A stretch of 64,000 bases of DNA from Schizophyllum amplum (taxonomy: Eukaryota; Basidiomycota; Agaricomycetes; Agaricales; Schizophyllaceae): positions 248,001-312,000 of the forward strand of contig VDMD01000020.1 of the NCBI GenBank assembly GCA_007026445.1, given 5' to 3'. Every line of letters starts with the position of its first letter. The stretch's first letter is position 1. Both the position numbers and the translations under genes were made by a program. Positions 37,945-49,200 of the stretch are shown piece by piece. The notes below the pieces were generated by a model that was given only the letters and a program-made list of their open reading frames with translations, searched no databases and was not told where the DNA came from.

Positions 37945-38946
37945 CTATCGTCGCTGAACAATTCATCAGCAAACAGACTCCTCCCTCCAAGTAAAACAAA
38001 CACACCTCATCCGCATCGAACACAATGTCCCCGTTCCCGTTCCCCAACGCCGACTTGCCCGGCCCGCGCGGTGCGCTGACAAAGTCCGCGAGGCTGCCCG
38101 CGGAGCCCTGCCCGGGCTTGTGCCCCACTGGTGTGCGTAGGGGTACGCGGTAAAATCGTCCACATCCTCGTCCTCCCCTAGGCCGAGCGCCGTGTCGTCG
38201 TAATGCGCCGGCACGCTCGACGGGATGAGCGGTGTGCTGCGCGACAGCGGCAGCGCGCGGTACGAGCCCTTCCGAAGGTGCGTCGCGTATGAGTAGATCA
38301 GCAGCGCGAGGTAGAACTGCGCAGGAGGTCGATCAGCATAACGCGCGCGCGACAGGCAGGGGACGACGCGCACCTTGGAAAGCCAACTCATGATGATGAT
38401 GGCGGCGGCAAATCCCTTCTCTTGCTGCCAGATCGCCATGGCGGCGGCGACGCGCTGGGCGTCGGTCATGGGCTCGTGCGGGGGCGCGGCGTGCATCATG
38501 GCCTCCTGCGCGGCGGAGTTCGCCTGCCGGCGCCCGTCGTGCGGGGTCTGGAACCACCATACGATGGCAAACCAGACGACCCATGCGGTGGAGAGGGCAT
38601 GATCGAAGAAGAAAAAGTGTGCAAAGTAGAGCGTCTGCTTCGCGTCCTCCTGTGCGCGGGACGGCTGTCAGCTTGTGTACGAGATGAGCGGATGACTACG
38701 CACCCTTTGAACGGCTTTTAAGCCAAGGACAATGGCGACGAGAGCGACAGTGGAGTAGAGGTAGAGACTGATCTGTGCGAAGGAGCCGCCGGCGCCGGTG
38801 AGGGTGGCGATGAGGCCGTACACGCCTGCGACCTTGTTGAGTAGCGCAAAGAGAAGCGCGACGACGACGCCAGACTTGAGGTCGAGCACGCCGAGAAACG
38901 ACGCGAGCGGGTACAGCCGCCACTCCGGCCGTAGCGTGAGCTTCAT
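37945..38946 (-). CDS. KEI1: Inositol phosphorylceramide synthase regulatory subunit Kei1 (frameshift)
   Basis: Kei1 is the Golgi partner of the IPC synthase Aur1 in complex sphingolipid synthesis. The first exon reads MKLTLRPEWRLYPLASFLGV, LDLKSGVVVALLFALLNKVA and GVYGLIATLTGAGGSFAQ. After an intron, EDAKQTLYFAHFFFFDHALS and the signature TPHDGRRQANSAAQEAM follow. A third membrane helix is next (AAAIIIMSWLSK-FYLALLIYSY). Near 38152-38155 the frame must change: downstream sequence reads FYRVPLRTPVGHKPGQG and LADFVSAPRGPGKSALG, the conserved Kei1 tail, only if the AAAA run (TTTT in the gene) had one more base. The last codons splice over a GTGTGT donor to a stop at about 37945. Two ATGs lie in frame upstream of 38946; this one starts at the conserved MKL. 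Confidence 0.82.
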
Positions 38947-39041
38947 GAGGAAGGAACGAGGACGGCGACGAGGAGAACGATGAGGACAAGGTGCGGATCC
39001 GCCGGGCCGCGAGCGCGCGCTTACGCAAATTTCCACAAACA
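38947..39041. promoter_or_regulatory. 95 bp bidirectional promoter of KEI1 and the eIF4E gene
   Basis: The two start codons face away from each other with only 95 bp between. Transcription of both must start inside this region or within the 5' UTRs that overlap it. Confidence 0.5.
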
Positions 39042-40050
39042 ATGGCGGTCACCGAACTCTCCTCCGCCCTCGATGTCGACGATGACGAGCTACTTCTCGA
39101 ACCACTCCCAGTCCCGATTCCTCCAAAACGCGCAGGGGGGACCCCCGCCGCCGCTGCCGCATTGCCCGGGACACCCCCGGCAGCGCCCGCATCCCGCCCA
39201 CGCATCCCCTCCAAGCACTTCTCCACCTCCGTCGCCGACGGCGGTACCGCGGTCGCCGGCACCAACGGCGCCCCCGCCTCCCCTGACGTACACCCCCTCC
39301 GCACCACGTATGTATGTTCGGCCCCCCCTCCCGCGTGCCTGCGCCCCGATCGCTCCAGCTGACGCGCCCCCAGATGGATCTTCTTCTTCCGCATGCGTCG
39401 CGCCCCGGCGACAAGATCACTTCATATGAGGAGGGCATCAAGCGCATATCCGCCTTCTCCTCTGCCGAAAGCTTCTGGGGCCTCTGGACGCACCTCGAGC
39501 CCCCGAGCAAGCTGCAGCCGACGACCGACTACCTGCTCTTTCATGCAGGCATACGCCGCCCTGTGTGGGAAGACCCGCTCAACATCCGCGGTGGAAAGTG
39601 GATCGTCCGCCTAAAGAAGGGCATCGCGGACAGGATATGGGAGGACCTCATCCTCGCGATCGTGGGCGACCAGTTTGACGCGTGTCGAGCGGCGGAGAGC
39701 GTAGCGGATGAGGAGCTGCGTGACGCGCCCGAAATATGTGGATGCACGATCAGCGTGCGGCAGAGCGAGGATATCATCAGCCTCTGGAACAAGACGGACG
39801 GCGACTTGAAATTGCGCGAGAAGATCAGGTGCGTCACCTCCTTCGCCCCTTCTGCTTCCACTGACCTTTGGCAGGGATACCATGCGCAAGGTCTTGAGCC
39901 TACCTATTACCACTATCATGGAGTACAAATCCAACAACGGTATGTGAATATATCTGCTAGTCACCCCCTTGTCCGACCCATTCCACAGATTCGATGCAGG
40001 ACAAGTCGTCCTTCCGAAACTCGGCCATCGACAGAACACCACTATCATGA
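39042..40050 (+). CDS. eIF4E-family cap-binding protein (4EHP/eIF4E2-like; frameshift)
   Basis: A cap-binding protein; the 4EHP class usually binds m7G caps without recruiting eIF4G and acts as a translational repressor. Exons are 39042-39307, 39374-39828, 39875-39939 and 39989-40050. The N-terminal 90 residues are Pro/Ala-rich. The core has TTWIFFFRMRRAP, then GDKITSYEEGIKRISAF, then FWGLWTHLEPPSKLQ, GIRRPVWEDPLNIRGGKWIV, ICGCTISVRQSEDIISLWNK and RKVLSLPITTIMEYKSNNDS. The frame changes at 39403-39408 (CCCCGG): one extra base is needed to join RAP to GDK. The exon lengths sum to 848 nt, exactly one short of 283 codons, which independently supports a one-base deletion. KS, WEDP and Trp residues of the cap pocket are kept. 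Confidence 0.83.
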
Positions 40051-40432
40051 CACCCCTGAAAGGCCAACTTATTGCTATTAGTATTTGTGTACTGCGGCTC
40101 ATGTCTGTTGTATAACATCTGTTGGCGTGTCCTGGGACTTCCTCTTGTTCAGCTTCGCGTACCTCCCCGCATGCGTTTTGCTGGTTGACGTTTGCCTTCT
40201 TCCGCCAACCTGCGCGCCACAAACAGCTGGAACAACAAACCACCCAAAATCACTCCTCGCTCAATTGAACACCTGTCGCCCGCATGAGATCTAACTTGTG
40301 AATGCCATCTGGTTCATTCTGCGATCTCAGTTTCCTATCTTACTTTTCGCGTGTTTAGTGGCTTTACAACAAGTGACTCTTCCCTGCGTGGACCCTAACG
40401 TGGACTCTCCTCAGTCCTACATGAACTCCTCC
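40051..40432. other. 3' flank of the eIF4E gene
   Basis: No gene. It lies between the eIF4E stop and the minisatellite at the TMEM14 3' end; the two genes are convergent. Confidence 0.35.
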
Positions 40433-40545
40433 AGTCTCCAACCTCCCTACAGCCCAACCTCCCCTACAGCCCAATCTTCCCTACAGCCTCCCAATCTCCC
40501 CTACAGCCCCAACCTCCCCACAGCCCCAACTTCCCTACAAATACG
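40433..40545 (+). repeat. Degenerate 16-17 bp repeat, G-rich on the minus strand
   Basis: About six imperfect copies of CCCAACCTCCCCTACAG. On the minus strand, which is the TMEM14 sense strand, this reads as runs of G (GTAGGGGAGGTTGGG). It covers the TMEM14 stop and early 3' UTR, where a G-quadruplex could form in the transcript. Confidence 0.72.
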
Positions 40546-41267
40546 CCTGCCCATAGTACCCACCCGCGACCAGACTGGTGACGGTGAGGACGAGCGGGAT
40601 GGGGCCCTTGCCGAGGCGGGGCGCGGAGGAGAGCAGGAGGAGGGCGGAGGCGCCTGGGTGGGGTGGGGGTGTTAGTGGGTGAGGTGATAAGGGGGAGGGG
40701 AGGGGGTGAGGAGGTTAGGTGGTGGGGAGAGGGGAGGGGAGGTGAAGTGAGGTGAAGTGAAGTGAGGTGAAGGGGGCAGGACGAGTGTTGATCAAGGGGA
40801 GGGGTAATCATGGATGTGAGAAGGGTGGAGGACCTGCACATAAAGTGTGAGAAACGATGCTCACCCAAGGCAGTCTCAAGCCCGTTCGCTCCGCCGTTTT
40901 CGAGGAGGTTGGCGGCGTAAAGGTAAAGGGCGCCGACGCTGGAAGTACGTCAGTTCAGGACACGCGACAAGAGACGAGGATGCATGCACAGGTCAAGAGG
41001 GGAAGGATGTCGCTTTATGCGTCCACGCACGAAGGAAGGGGACGAACGAGTGTGGACCGAACAGGTGCACGAAGGGGAGCAGACGCGGGAAGAGTATGAA
41101 CAGCGGGGAGCGAGCACAATCCGAACACGCCGCACTCACCCAGCACCGCCAACCAGCGACATGGCAGACCGCCTGCGCGCGAATCCTATAAGGCCCCCAA
41201 GCACGCAAAACGCGCCTGTCGCGTATGCGGGGTAGGGGGAGACGGAGGGGGCGGTGAGAGAGCTCAT
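40535..41267 (-). CDS. TMEM14 family small membrane protein
   Basis: Exons 41140-41267, 40865-40938 and 40535-40653 give 106 residues. The protein reads MSSLTAPSVSPYPAYATGAF, CVLGGLIGFARRRSAMSLVG, GAGVGALYLYAANLLENGGA, ALGASALLLLSSAPRLGKGP and VAGGYYGQAYL. The G-rich helices, the R-R-S motif after helix 1 and the terminal GGYYG are the TMEM14 (Tmemb_14) pattern, with four short helices. Animal members act in mitochondrial heme-related transport; the fungal role is not established. Introns 1 and 2 are about 200 bp, long for this region, and intron 2 holds a purine-rich tract (coding strand pyrimidine-rich). The gene is easily missed because all three exons are short. It starts 53 bp from the left end of a TIR element. 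Confidence 0.85.
40680..40800 (+). repeat. Purine-rich low-complexity tract in TMEM14 intron 2
   Basis: Runs of GAGGGG followed by repeated GTGAAGTGAG units. All within the intron, pyrimidine-rich in the sense direction of TMEM14. Confidence 0.7.
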
Positions 41268-41319
41268 GGTGTCGTGTTCGGCTGGTTTCTTTTGGCGTGC
41301 GTCTAATGAGGCGAACGTT

Positions 41320-43439
41320 CATCAGGAAAACGCCCCTGGACCCCGGGCCGCTTGAGGACGCGGTGTCGTGATCCGATATCCTGAGGACGCGTGAGGCCAT
41401 CTCAAGCAGCTTGAGTCGCGTTGACGACCAACTATCATGGTAAGACTGCTATAAGGTGCGCTGAAGTGTCTCGAGGGGTTCTCCTCCTTGTGCGATATCC
41501 TTGAGGTATGCTCACGAGCGGCAATCACATATGAGTAGTAAACCATTTATTATCAAGACGAAGACGAAAATATGTTGTACTATGGTATCTACCCAGAATG
41601 AGGGCTGTCCGTTACAACTGCACTAGCCATCCATCCTCTCTCTCATGGAGGGAATGCCTGGGCGCTGGAGGCGTCTTCCAGCGCGTTGCCGATCGGCGCC
41701 CCTCCGTACGACGGTGTCATCGCGCGGGTCGGCAATGGCAATACGACGGCTATACTGGGAGGCTCGTACGAGTCGTGCAAAATGGGAGGCGTTGCCCTGA
41801 CCCCTTGAAGGGGCGAGTGCGCGGACTGCATCTGAGGGTGGCGCGGTTAGGGGCAGCAGCGATCACGGCACGCGGGTTGGGGGAGGAGACAGAAGGTCCG
41901 TGTGTGTCGGCATATGAAGAGCGTGTTGGCAGACAAGGAGACGAGAGGATACAAAAGGAGGTGATGATACGGCACGGAGAGAAGGGGAGAGGGTGGGAGA
42001 CGAGGGGAAGGTGGAGGGCCTACCACGCAAGTCAGGCACATGCGTATGGTGCGGCTTAGCGAGGCGAGTGGCCTGGATAAGAGTAGGTGGGCTTGAGGCA
42101 TGAGTGCGGCGAGCAGGGGCGAGAGACGTGGAAGCGCCTTCAGCGAGCGGGCGTGTGAGCGCGATCATGCGGGTGCGCTGGTGCGGTAGGCGCCTGGTGC
42201 CAGATCCGGCATAAGAGATGCGGGCGCGGCCAGGAGGATGGGGAGACGAAGGGATGGAGACGGGCACACGCGCTCGAGGGGCCGCGTGAGGAGCCGGATA
42301 GGTGGGTGTAAGTGCACAAGACGCACGGGAGGGGGGGAGGCCGAGGGCGAGAGGCGGTGACCGCGTCAACGCGACGATCGGCGGAGGTCAAGCGGAGTTC
42401 GAAAAAAATGACACGCGTTCCCGTCAAGTTCACGTTCGCGTCTTTCTTTCCTTCCACTGCCAGCGTCCCGCTCACTCCGTGTTATGCCTCCTCGCTGTGC
42501 CCTGCCTCAAACACTGCATGCAAGTCGCACACCAACATTCATTGTCCGCGAGGCGCCGAGTCTCGCACCGCCGTCACTCGTTCCGTGCGATCGTCTTTGC
42601 TCGCGAACGCCAGGCCCACGCATGGCCCTCCTTCCAACCGCTACCACCTGCGCCCAGTGAGGTATAGGTCATGGGGAGGGCTTTGCTGAAGGCTCAGTGC
42701 ACACACCAGGACAGTACGCTCTCGGCGACTCACGTGTGCTACATCAGACGTCGAAGGGTGGGCTGCGCGTACGAGGTGCGCGTGACTGCGACCTTTCTTG
42801 ATGGACATTGCACGATGAGTACCCACTTTCGAGTTGCTCGTGGCTCATCATATATCACAGCCACGGAGCGGACGCGCTGCTATGGATCGGTCGTGCGCAT
42901 TGGGTGCGTTCCGCTACATATCCACGCATCCTCATACTTATGTGATTTCTAGTCCGCTCAGTGTGCTACGATGCCAGCATGCTCTCCGTTCCATTATGCC
43001 CTCCTACCTAGTCAAGAATGCACATTGTACGTTCAGCTTTTACATATCCTCCATGCCGTGTTGCTCATAGGTGCCACCAGCAGTGCTCGTAGAGCTAGGC
43101 TTCTGTATGGTACAGTCTGGCTCTCGCTTTATATACCATTGTATGTAGTTGTAGATAGACTCGTCCTGGTAGTAGAATATCGAAATATACATTGGTTTTG
43201 CATGCAAATGAAATGAGTGACAGTGTCGGAATGCCACAAATATACCCCAGATGTACCCTTCTCCTCAAGCTTACAGTTATTGAATGGCCGTGTCTCAGGT
43301 AGATCGGAGCAGCCTCAGGTCGCCTCAAGGATTTGGGACCGCGTTACCTTTGACCTGACGACTTGGCCTCCCTGAGCGCGCTTGAGGCACACTCAGGCAC
43401 CACGGGGCGGCCTGAGGTCCAAAGGCCCTTTTCCTGATG
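41320..43439. mobile_element. Candidate non-autonomous DNA transposon (2.1 kb, TIRs plus subterminal repeats)
   Basis: The left end (41320-41351) and the reverse complement of the right end (43407-43439) match over about 32 bp, starting CATCAGGAAAA and sharing TGGACC and GGCCGC. Inward of each end, for about 180 bp, the palindromic heptamer-octamer CCTYRAGG/CTTGAGG is repeated six to eight times, a layout known from transposon subterminal regions. The word GAGGCGAACGTT lies just outside both ends in the same orientation; an exact target duplication could not be fixed. The interior has no transposase frame. Confidence 0.5.
41643..42475 (-). other. Low-complexity open frames inside the candidate element
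   Basis: Minus-strand frames at 41643-41831 (ending NALEDASSAQAFPP) and 42140-42475 (starting MSGTLAVEGKKDANVNLTG) could be first and last exons of one small gene. Between them the sequence is Pro/Ser/His-rich in every minus frame. No domain is recognised. Confidence 0.2.
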
Positions 43440-43836
43440 TTTAACGAGGCGAACGTTGAATGAGGCGAACGCTTGATGTGAGGGCGGGCTTTAGAACCTC
43501 GCTAAGTCGTGCAGAGAGTACTGTTTTTCAGATGAAAGCAGAACTGAGGATGAGGGCAGGAAGAGAGAGGGTCGTAATAAGCGGCCGAAGAGCGCGTCAT
43601 CCGGCGGGCGATTGGGGTTAACCGGGGCCGATACACGGTCATGTGACGCGATGTTCGCCTTTTCAATGTGGCCATTCGCGGTCACCGCACGTACACGGTA
43701 CATTGGGTCAACTTTCGTCGAAATACATGTACTCAGAGGTATCAGTCCTCAAGCATGCGATTGACAGACGAGACCTCCAAGACGATGCGATAGATGAACA
43801 TATGGAAAGAGGAAAACCGCGAACGGGCTTCGCTAA
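43440..43836. other. 3' flank of F-box gene
   Basis: Starts with two copies of a GAGGCGAACG word (43446-43473), also seen once at 41308. No gene otherwise. Confidence 0.35.
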
Positions 43837-45417
43837 CTACAAGTCCAATACTTCAAGTTCAGATATATGGCGCCTGAGTGACCAGTATGTCAGCATATAA
43901 ATGGTTTGTGAGGTTGCACGACGCACCAAAACGAGATTTTTTGGTCTTCTCATGAGATATGCGTAAGGATACGCGGATTGTCGCCACACCGAGAGCACAA
44001 CCCGACCATCTACCATTGTGAAGACACCGTCTCCTGCTACAGTTTCCGCGGTCACGGGCAGCAGGCCTTGCAGTTGAGCCACATCCTCCTCGGATATAAG
44101 CACGTGTTCGAGCTTGAAGAATGTGATGTTTGAGCCCGAGTGAGCGAGGAAATGAGCCCAGACGTCGCGCGGCCATACCCATTCTCTGTCGATATCGCTG
44201 CCTGATCCAGGCGAGGTGTAAGGATCACGATCATATCTACCAATTGTGGCCTCTTCCAGACATGGTGTGACGAGATGCGGAAGCAGCCAGTCGATTGCAC
44301 ACGGGTGCTCTACCTTGAGAACGAGCTTCTTGAGATGCAGAAGAACGACGTGCGGGTAGTTGTGGTGGTTTGCCATGTTTTGCCATGTTACGTGCACGGA
44401 CGTGGAGAGGACCTCCAGACCAGGACATCTGAGTGTCATGTTGAGGATTTGACCGATATTGAGCCATTGTGTGTCGAGGACTGTGAGCTGACCAAGGGGA
44501 ATCCGAATGGGAAAAGATAGTGGGAAATGGTGTCCGTAACGCGTGAGTCGTGTAGCCCTGCTAAATATGCCGCTGTTTGTCCGAAGGTTCAGCCCATAAT
44601 GCACGTCGAGATCGTCTGAGAGGTCGGACCCATCGACTTCGATGGCATTGACTAGCGTGGGGACTGCGGAGGAGGCGAGGTGCATAGTTAGATAGTCCAG
44701 CGCACACATGGATAGCGCGCACTTTTCCCAGCGATGGAAGCACGAGACGATGGGACTAAGCGCCGAGTCATAGTCGTCATCTCCCACCAGATCGGTCGGG
44801 AATATAAAGACCTCGTTCGGTAACGAGACCTTCGGGACAGGCAGTGGGTCCGAACGACGGAGGTGCAAGGATAATGTCCGGTTCCAACCCCGTATGTCGT
44901 AGTCGTCGAGTGCGTCGACCTTCTTCGCACGGCATATGACGCCGAGGTCGAGCTCGATCTCTTGGTTCCAGAGCGTCTTGTTGGCGAGCGCCGTGTTCCG
45001 CCATCTCTGGCAGACCTGGCTGAGAGCTTGGATGATGGACGGTCGCCGCAAAGGAAATCGGAGCACCGTCTCTTCGGCAGAGGCCAAGAGGAAAATCGCA
45101 TCCAAAATCTCGACAGGAAGACGACGTGATCGTCGTACGAGCCTGGAGAATTCCAGGAGTTCTAGCTGACGCGTCTCCAACTCTTCTGCCAAGAGCCGGA
45201 GTCGCTGGGCCTCGAGCCGAAGTTCGGCGGCCTGATTTTCAGCAATTTCAGCGTCAAAGATGTCCGTGTAGTTGGAGTAGTCTGGCGAATATAGAACGTA
45301 TTCGTCTAAAACAGTGTAAACGAGATGTAGCGTCCTGAGTAAGAACCATTTCTTACGCGATACTGCGTGACAGCAGTTCGTCGGACAATGCGATACGAGA
45401 GTGCTGACCGAAGGCAT
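43837..45417 (-). CDS. F-box protein, coiled-coil subfamily
   Basis: A single exon of 526 residues with an ATG at 45417. The N-terminus is Cys/His-rich (CPTNCCHAV), then a Tyr/Asp-rich patch, then the coiled coil (EAQRLRLLAEELETRQLELL). The F-box reads RRLPVEILDAIFLLASAEE with LSQVCQRWRNTALANKTLW. The leucine-rich part follows and the family motif is EWVWPRDVWAHFLAHSGSNI. The frame continues 60 residues past the last LRR-like segment. It looks intact. Predicted SCF substrate receptor; target unknown. Confidence 0.86.
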   Translation of the reverse strand: MPSVSTLVSHCPTNCCHAVSRKKWFLLRTLHLVYTVLDEYVLYSPDYSNYTDIFDAEIAENQAAELRLEAQRLRLLAEELETRQLELLEFSRLVRRSRRLPVEILDAIFLLASAEETVLRFPLRRPSIIQALSQVCQRWRNTALANKTLWNQEIELDLGVICRAKKVDALDDYDIRGWNRTLSLHLRRSDPLPVPKVSLPNEVFIFPTDLVGDDDYDSALSPIVSCFHRWEKCALSMCALDYLTMHLASSAVPTLVNAIEVDGSDLSDDLDVHYGLNLRTNSGIFSRATRLTRYGHHFPLSFPIRIPLGQLTVLDTQWLNIGQILNMTLRCPGLEVLSTSVHVTWQNMANHHNYPHVVLLHLKKLVLKVEHPCAIDWLLPHLVTPCLEEATIGRYDRDPYTSPGSGSDIDREWVWPRDVWAHFLAHSGSNITFFKLEHVLISEEDVAQLQGLLPVTAETVAGDGVFTMVDGRVVLSVWRQSAYPYAYLMRRPKNLVLVRRATSQTIYMLTYWSLRRHISELEVLDL

Positions 45418-46225
45418 TATCTGATCGCTCAGAAAGTGTTAAGATACAATCATAAGGACTCAGTAAGGCTGCGACTTACCAACGCCTCCCCGGACCAATA
45501 AGAAGATAATGGCGACGGCCTGTTGGAAACAAACACTGTCATAGATCAGCTTAGTGGCATAAGCTCCAGGTAAGGATGCCTATGCACGCACAGTGTGCAA
45601 TAGATGGCCGCTCGTCGTGGTGCGGGTTAAGTTCAAGCTGATATTCTCCGCAAGAGACTCAACATGTCACACCTTGTCACAGCGACACGTTGAACTTCCT
45701 CACGTGAGGGCCGTTCAACATTTGAGGCGCACCCCCTTCCACCTATCGACCAACGATCGATGATCCTCGAGAGTACGCCCAAAGACATAAGGGTGAGGAC
45801 CAGGCAGTCTCATATACAGATGCACCAGACACGGCGAAAGTGGTAGGGTAGCGCAGAGCGGCATAGGGAGCGTGAGCGCGCGCCCTAAAGGGCACGTACA
45901 ACGAGAGTAGTAAATAAAAGCACAAGGTATCAGTCAAGTCTCGCAGCGCGGCGCCCAGCCGCCAGACCGAGTGGCGAGTATGCCGAGTAGCGAACTATAG
46001 TGGGTCGTGAACTATAGCGAGTATGAACGAATGTGTCGGTGATAAACACAGCCAGGGTCCGTTCCGTCCTTCCCATCCCCCCTCATAGTTAGTGTGTCCT
46101 TCTCCTCCCCGGTCGTGCCATCATCGCAGTAGCACAGGTAGCAGGCATAACATATCCAAGTCGCGGTCGGGGCGGCACGCATCCACGTTGGCGGCGACGC
46201 ATATAGCATCGCACTCGTCGTCATA
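45418..46225. other. Intergenic, 0.8 kb
   Basis: No supported gene. Upstream of the F-box gene (-) and downstream of the AP180 gene (-). Confidence 0.35.
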
Positions 46226-49200
46226 TTATATCAAGGACGCCGTCGGCGGCTGGTTGGACTGTTGCTGCTGCTGCTGCTGTTGCTGCTGTGGCTGGCCGAA
46301 TGGTGATTGGCCAAACGCCGACTGACCAAAAGACCCCGACATCCCGCCGAACGCGCCTGTCGGTTGTGACCCCATGCCGCCGAATGCGCCGGTCGGTTGA
46401 GAGCCCAGCGCGCCAAACGCCCCCGTCGGCTGCGACGCCATCCCACCGCCGAACCCGCCCGTGCTCCCAGAGCTTGGCAATGGCGGTGCATTACCCAGCG
46501 AGAACATCGTTTGTGGCCGGAACGGGTTTGCACCACCCGTCATCTGTGGCCTCAGACCAACGCCCAACGACGAGCCCGTCCCTGGCGTTGCCTGCCCCAT
46601 GCCTCCCGCTCCCATCGCCGAGCTCCCCAAGCTCCCACTGCTGGTGTGCATCGAGAATGGCGACGAGCCTGCGCCCGAGTTCGCCTGGCCATTTGGCTGC
46701 CCCGTCACCGCCGGCGTGCCCGGATTTGATCCCGGAATCGGCGGCAATGACTCGAGTAGGCTCGCCCCGAAGGACGACGACGGCTTGAATGGCTTCAAAC
46801 TCGACTGGAAGCCCGTTATCTGCGGCTTGAGCGCGCTTGATGCACCCGTCGGTTGCGAAGACACGCCCGTGGCATGCGAGAAGAGCGAGTCCGAGAACGT
46901 CGTTGTCGTCTGCGTCATGATCGTCGTCGATGTATTCTGCGGGTTGAGCGCGGAGGAGTTGAATAACGAGGAGGATGTCCCGTTGTTGCTGGTGTCGGGC
47001 TTTTTATCGAAGGCAAAGGACGACGCAACGCTGCTGATATCGCTGGGCCCTGCATTGAGCGCACTTGAGTTAAACCCGAACGCAGACCCCGTCGCCGATG
47101 GCTGCTGCTGCTGTTGCCCACCAAATGACGAGCTTCCCATCCCACCCTGCTGACTCCCAAACAGTGAGGCACCGAAGCCAGTGGTCTGCAGTTGCAAGGG
47201 TTGACCGGTCTGCTGCCCGCCGCTTTGTTGACCCTGCTGCTGCCCGCCGTTTTGCCCCTGATTCCCGTACCCCATCGCCAGCTCCATCAGCGTGGGCACT
47301 TTGGGTACTGGCGGCGGCGGCTGCACCACCGGCCCAAATGGATTCTTCGTCCCCGTCTGGTGCGTCTTCACCGGCTGTGGCGGTGGGCTCGTGCTCTTCA
47401 TCGCTCCCAGTGGCGCAGACATCGGCCGCGCCGGAGTCTCCATCTGCTGCTGCTGCTGGCCGAACGACGACGACCCGAACGCCGCCTGCCCGAACGACGG
47501 CGTCGGCTGGAAAGGCTGCTGCTGCTGAAATCCCGTCGCCTGCGGCACTACCGAACTCGCGCGGAACGGGTTCGAGCCCGTCATCTGGGGCGTCAACGCA
47601 TTCGCCCGCAGTGTCGTGCCCGGGAATTGCGGTAATTGGATGCCGTTAGAGTTGGGCATGTGCCCGCTGCCTCCGTTGGCGTTCGCTTGCATCCCGCCAT
47701 TCACCTGCAACGATGGCATGCCTGTCATCAACGACTGCAACTGTTGCGGCTGTTGTTGCGGGAGCGCGCCCATCGAGGACGACCCCGTGAGCCCATTCAT
47801 GCCATTCATCTGACCGGGGTTGAACCCATTCATCTGCGACTCGGGCAGGAAGGACGAGAATGGCCGGTGGCCCGTCGGTTGCGGCTGCAATTGTTGTTGT
47901 GGTTGCAAACCAAAGGGGTTCATGCCGGTTTGTTGTGACATCATAAATCCAGTCTGTTGCGGCGGTATACCGGTTGGTTGACCGGGCACCTGCATCGGCA
48001 TACCCGTCATCTGCCGCTGCACGAACGGATTCGCGATCTGTTGTTGTTGGAAGTATGCGGAATTCGGGCTGAAGGGTGCTTTTGTTAGACTTCAAACAAG
48101 CAGGACAGTATAGTACAGGGCACCCACCTATTCGTCGCCGGGTTGAACATCGTTGGCTGCTCCTCCTCGATCGCGGCAAAGAAGTCGATCACGTTCTTGT
48201 TCGCGGTGGACGAGGAGGCCGTGGCATTCGGGGCGCTGGCAGAGGACGCCGTGGACGGTTTGGAGTCTGAGGGGAGCGTTGTCAGCTTGATGGACGATGG
48301 CTGGAATCATAGGGGACGACGGAGGCCGCGGACGAGCACGGCTGATCACGGACGACGCCTTGCGAGATTGAGTTATGTACGCACCTTCCGACTTCGTCCT
48401 CCGCGCATCCGTCTCCTTCACCAGGCCCTTGTCCACGGCCTGCTTGTTCACCTTGTACTCGACACGGTTTTGCTCGAAATTGGGGTCGTCGAGGTATTCT
48501 TGCAGTGCGCTGGCGAGAGAGACGGGGGCCTGAGGGAGGGGGTGTTGTTGTTAACTAACAATGACGGAGGCCTTCGTTGCGACTGCCCATACTTACGTGC
48601 TTCAGGTTCGGTATTGAGACGTTGAGGAGGTTCTGCAGTTTCCTCGCGACGCCGAGGAACTCGACGACCTTCTCGGTTTGCTTGCAGAAATGCTTGTAAA
48701 TCTTGAGCGCGGCTTCAGCGTCGACGTGGGACATTTCAAAGTAGTGCTCTGTGTAATGTCAGGAAAGTCGTCTGTGGATGGGAGGGTTTGCGCACCGAGC
48801 AAGTTGATGACACCTTCGTTGCCGGCTTGGAAGAGGATGAGAAGGTCCTTGACGAGCATTCGTAAAGCAGTGGTGGTCAGCTCGTCCTCGAGATCGTCGA
48901 GATAAAACTGGGAAACAATCAGACACGGCCACAGACAATATGCAGCAGACGGACCCTGCATTCCACCAGCGAGTCAATCATGCGGTGGACTGCTTTGGTC
49001 TCCCTGAGCAATCCCTTCTCGACGGTCATGATTCTGAGCTTCCTGCCGGTGACAGTCTTGCTGCGCGACACGCCCGCGCTGGCTGCGGTCTTGTTTCGCT
49101 CGCTCTTCGCCTTGAGCTTGGTGACGTTGATGCCGAGCTCGTCGTCGACGACATTGGAGTTGCGCATATCGCGGTTGTTCTCGGCCTGGACGCGTATGGC

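Noticed and set aside
41863..42369. 168-residue minus frame inside the candidate element
   Set aside because: Pro/Ser/Thr/His/Arg low-complexity composition and no domain.
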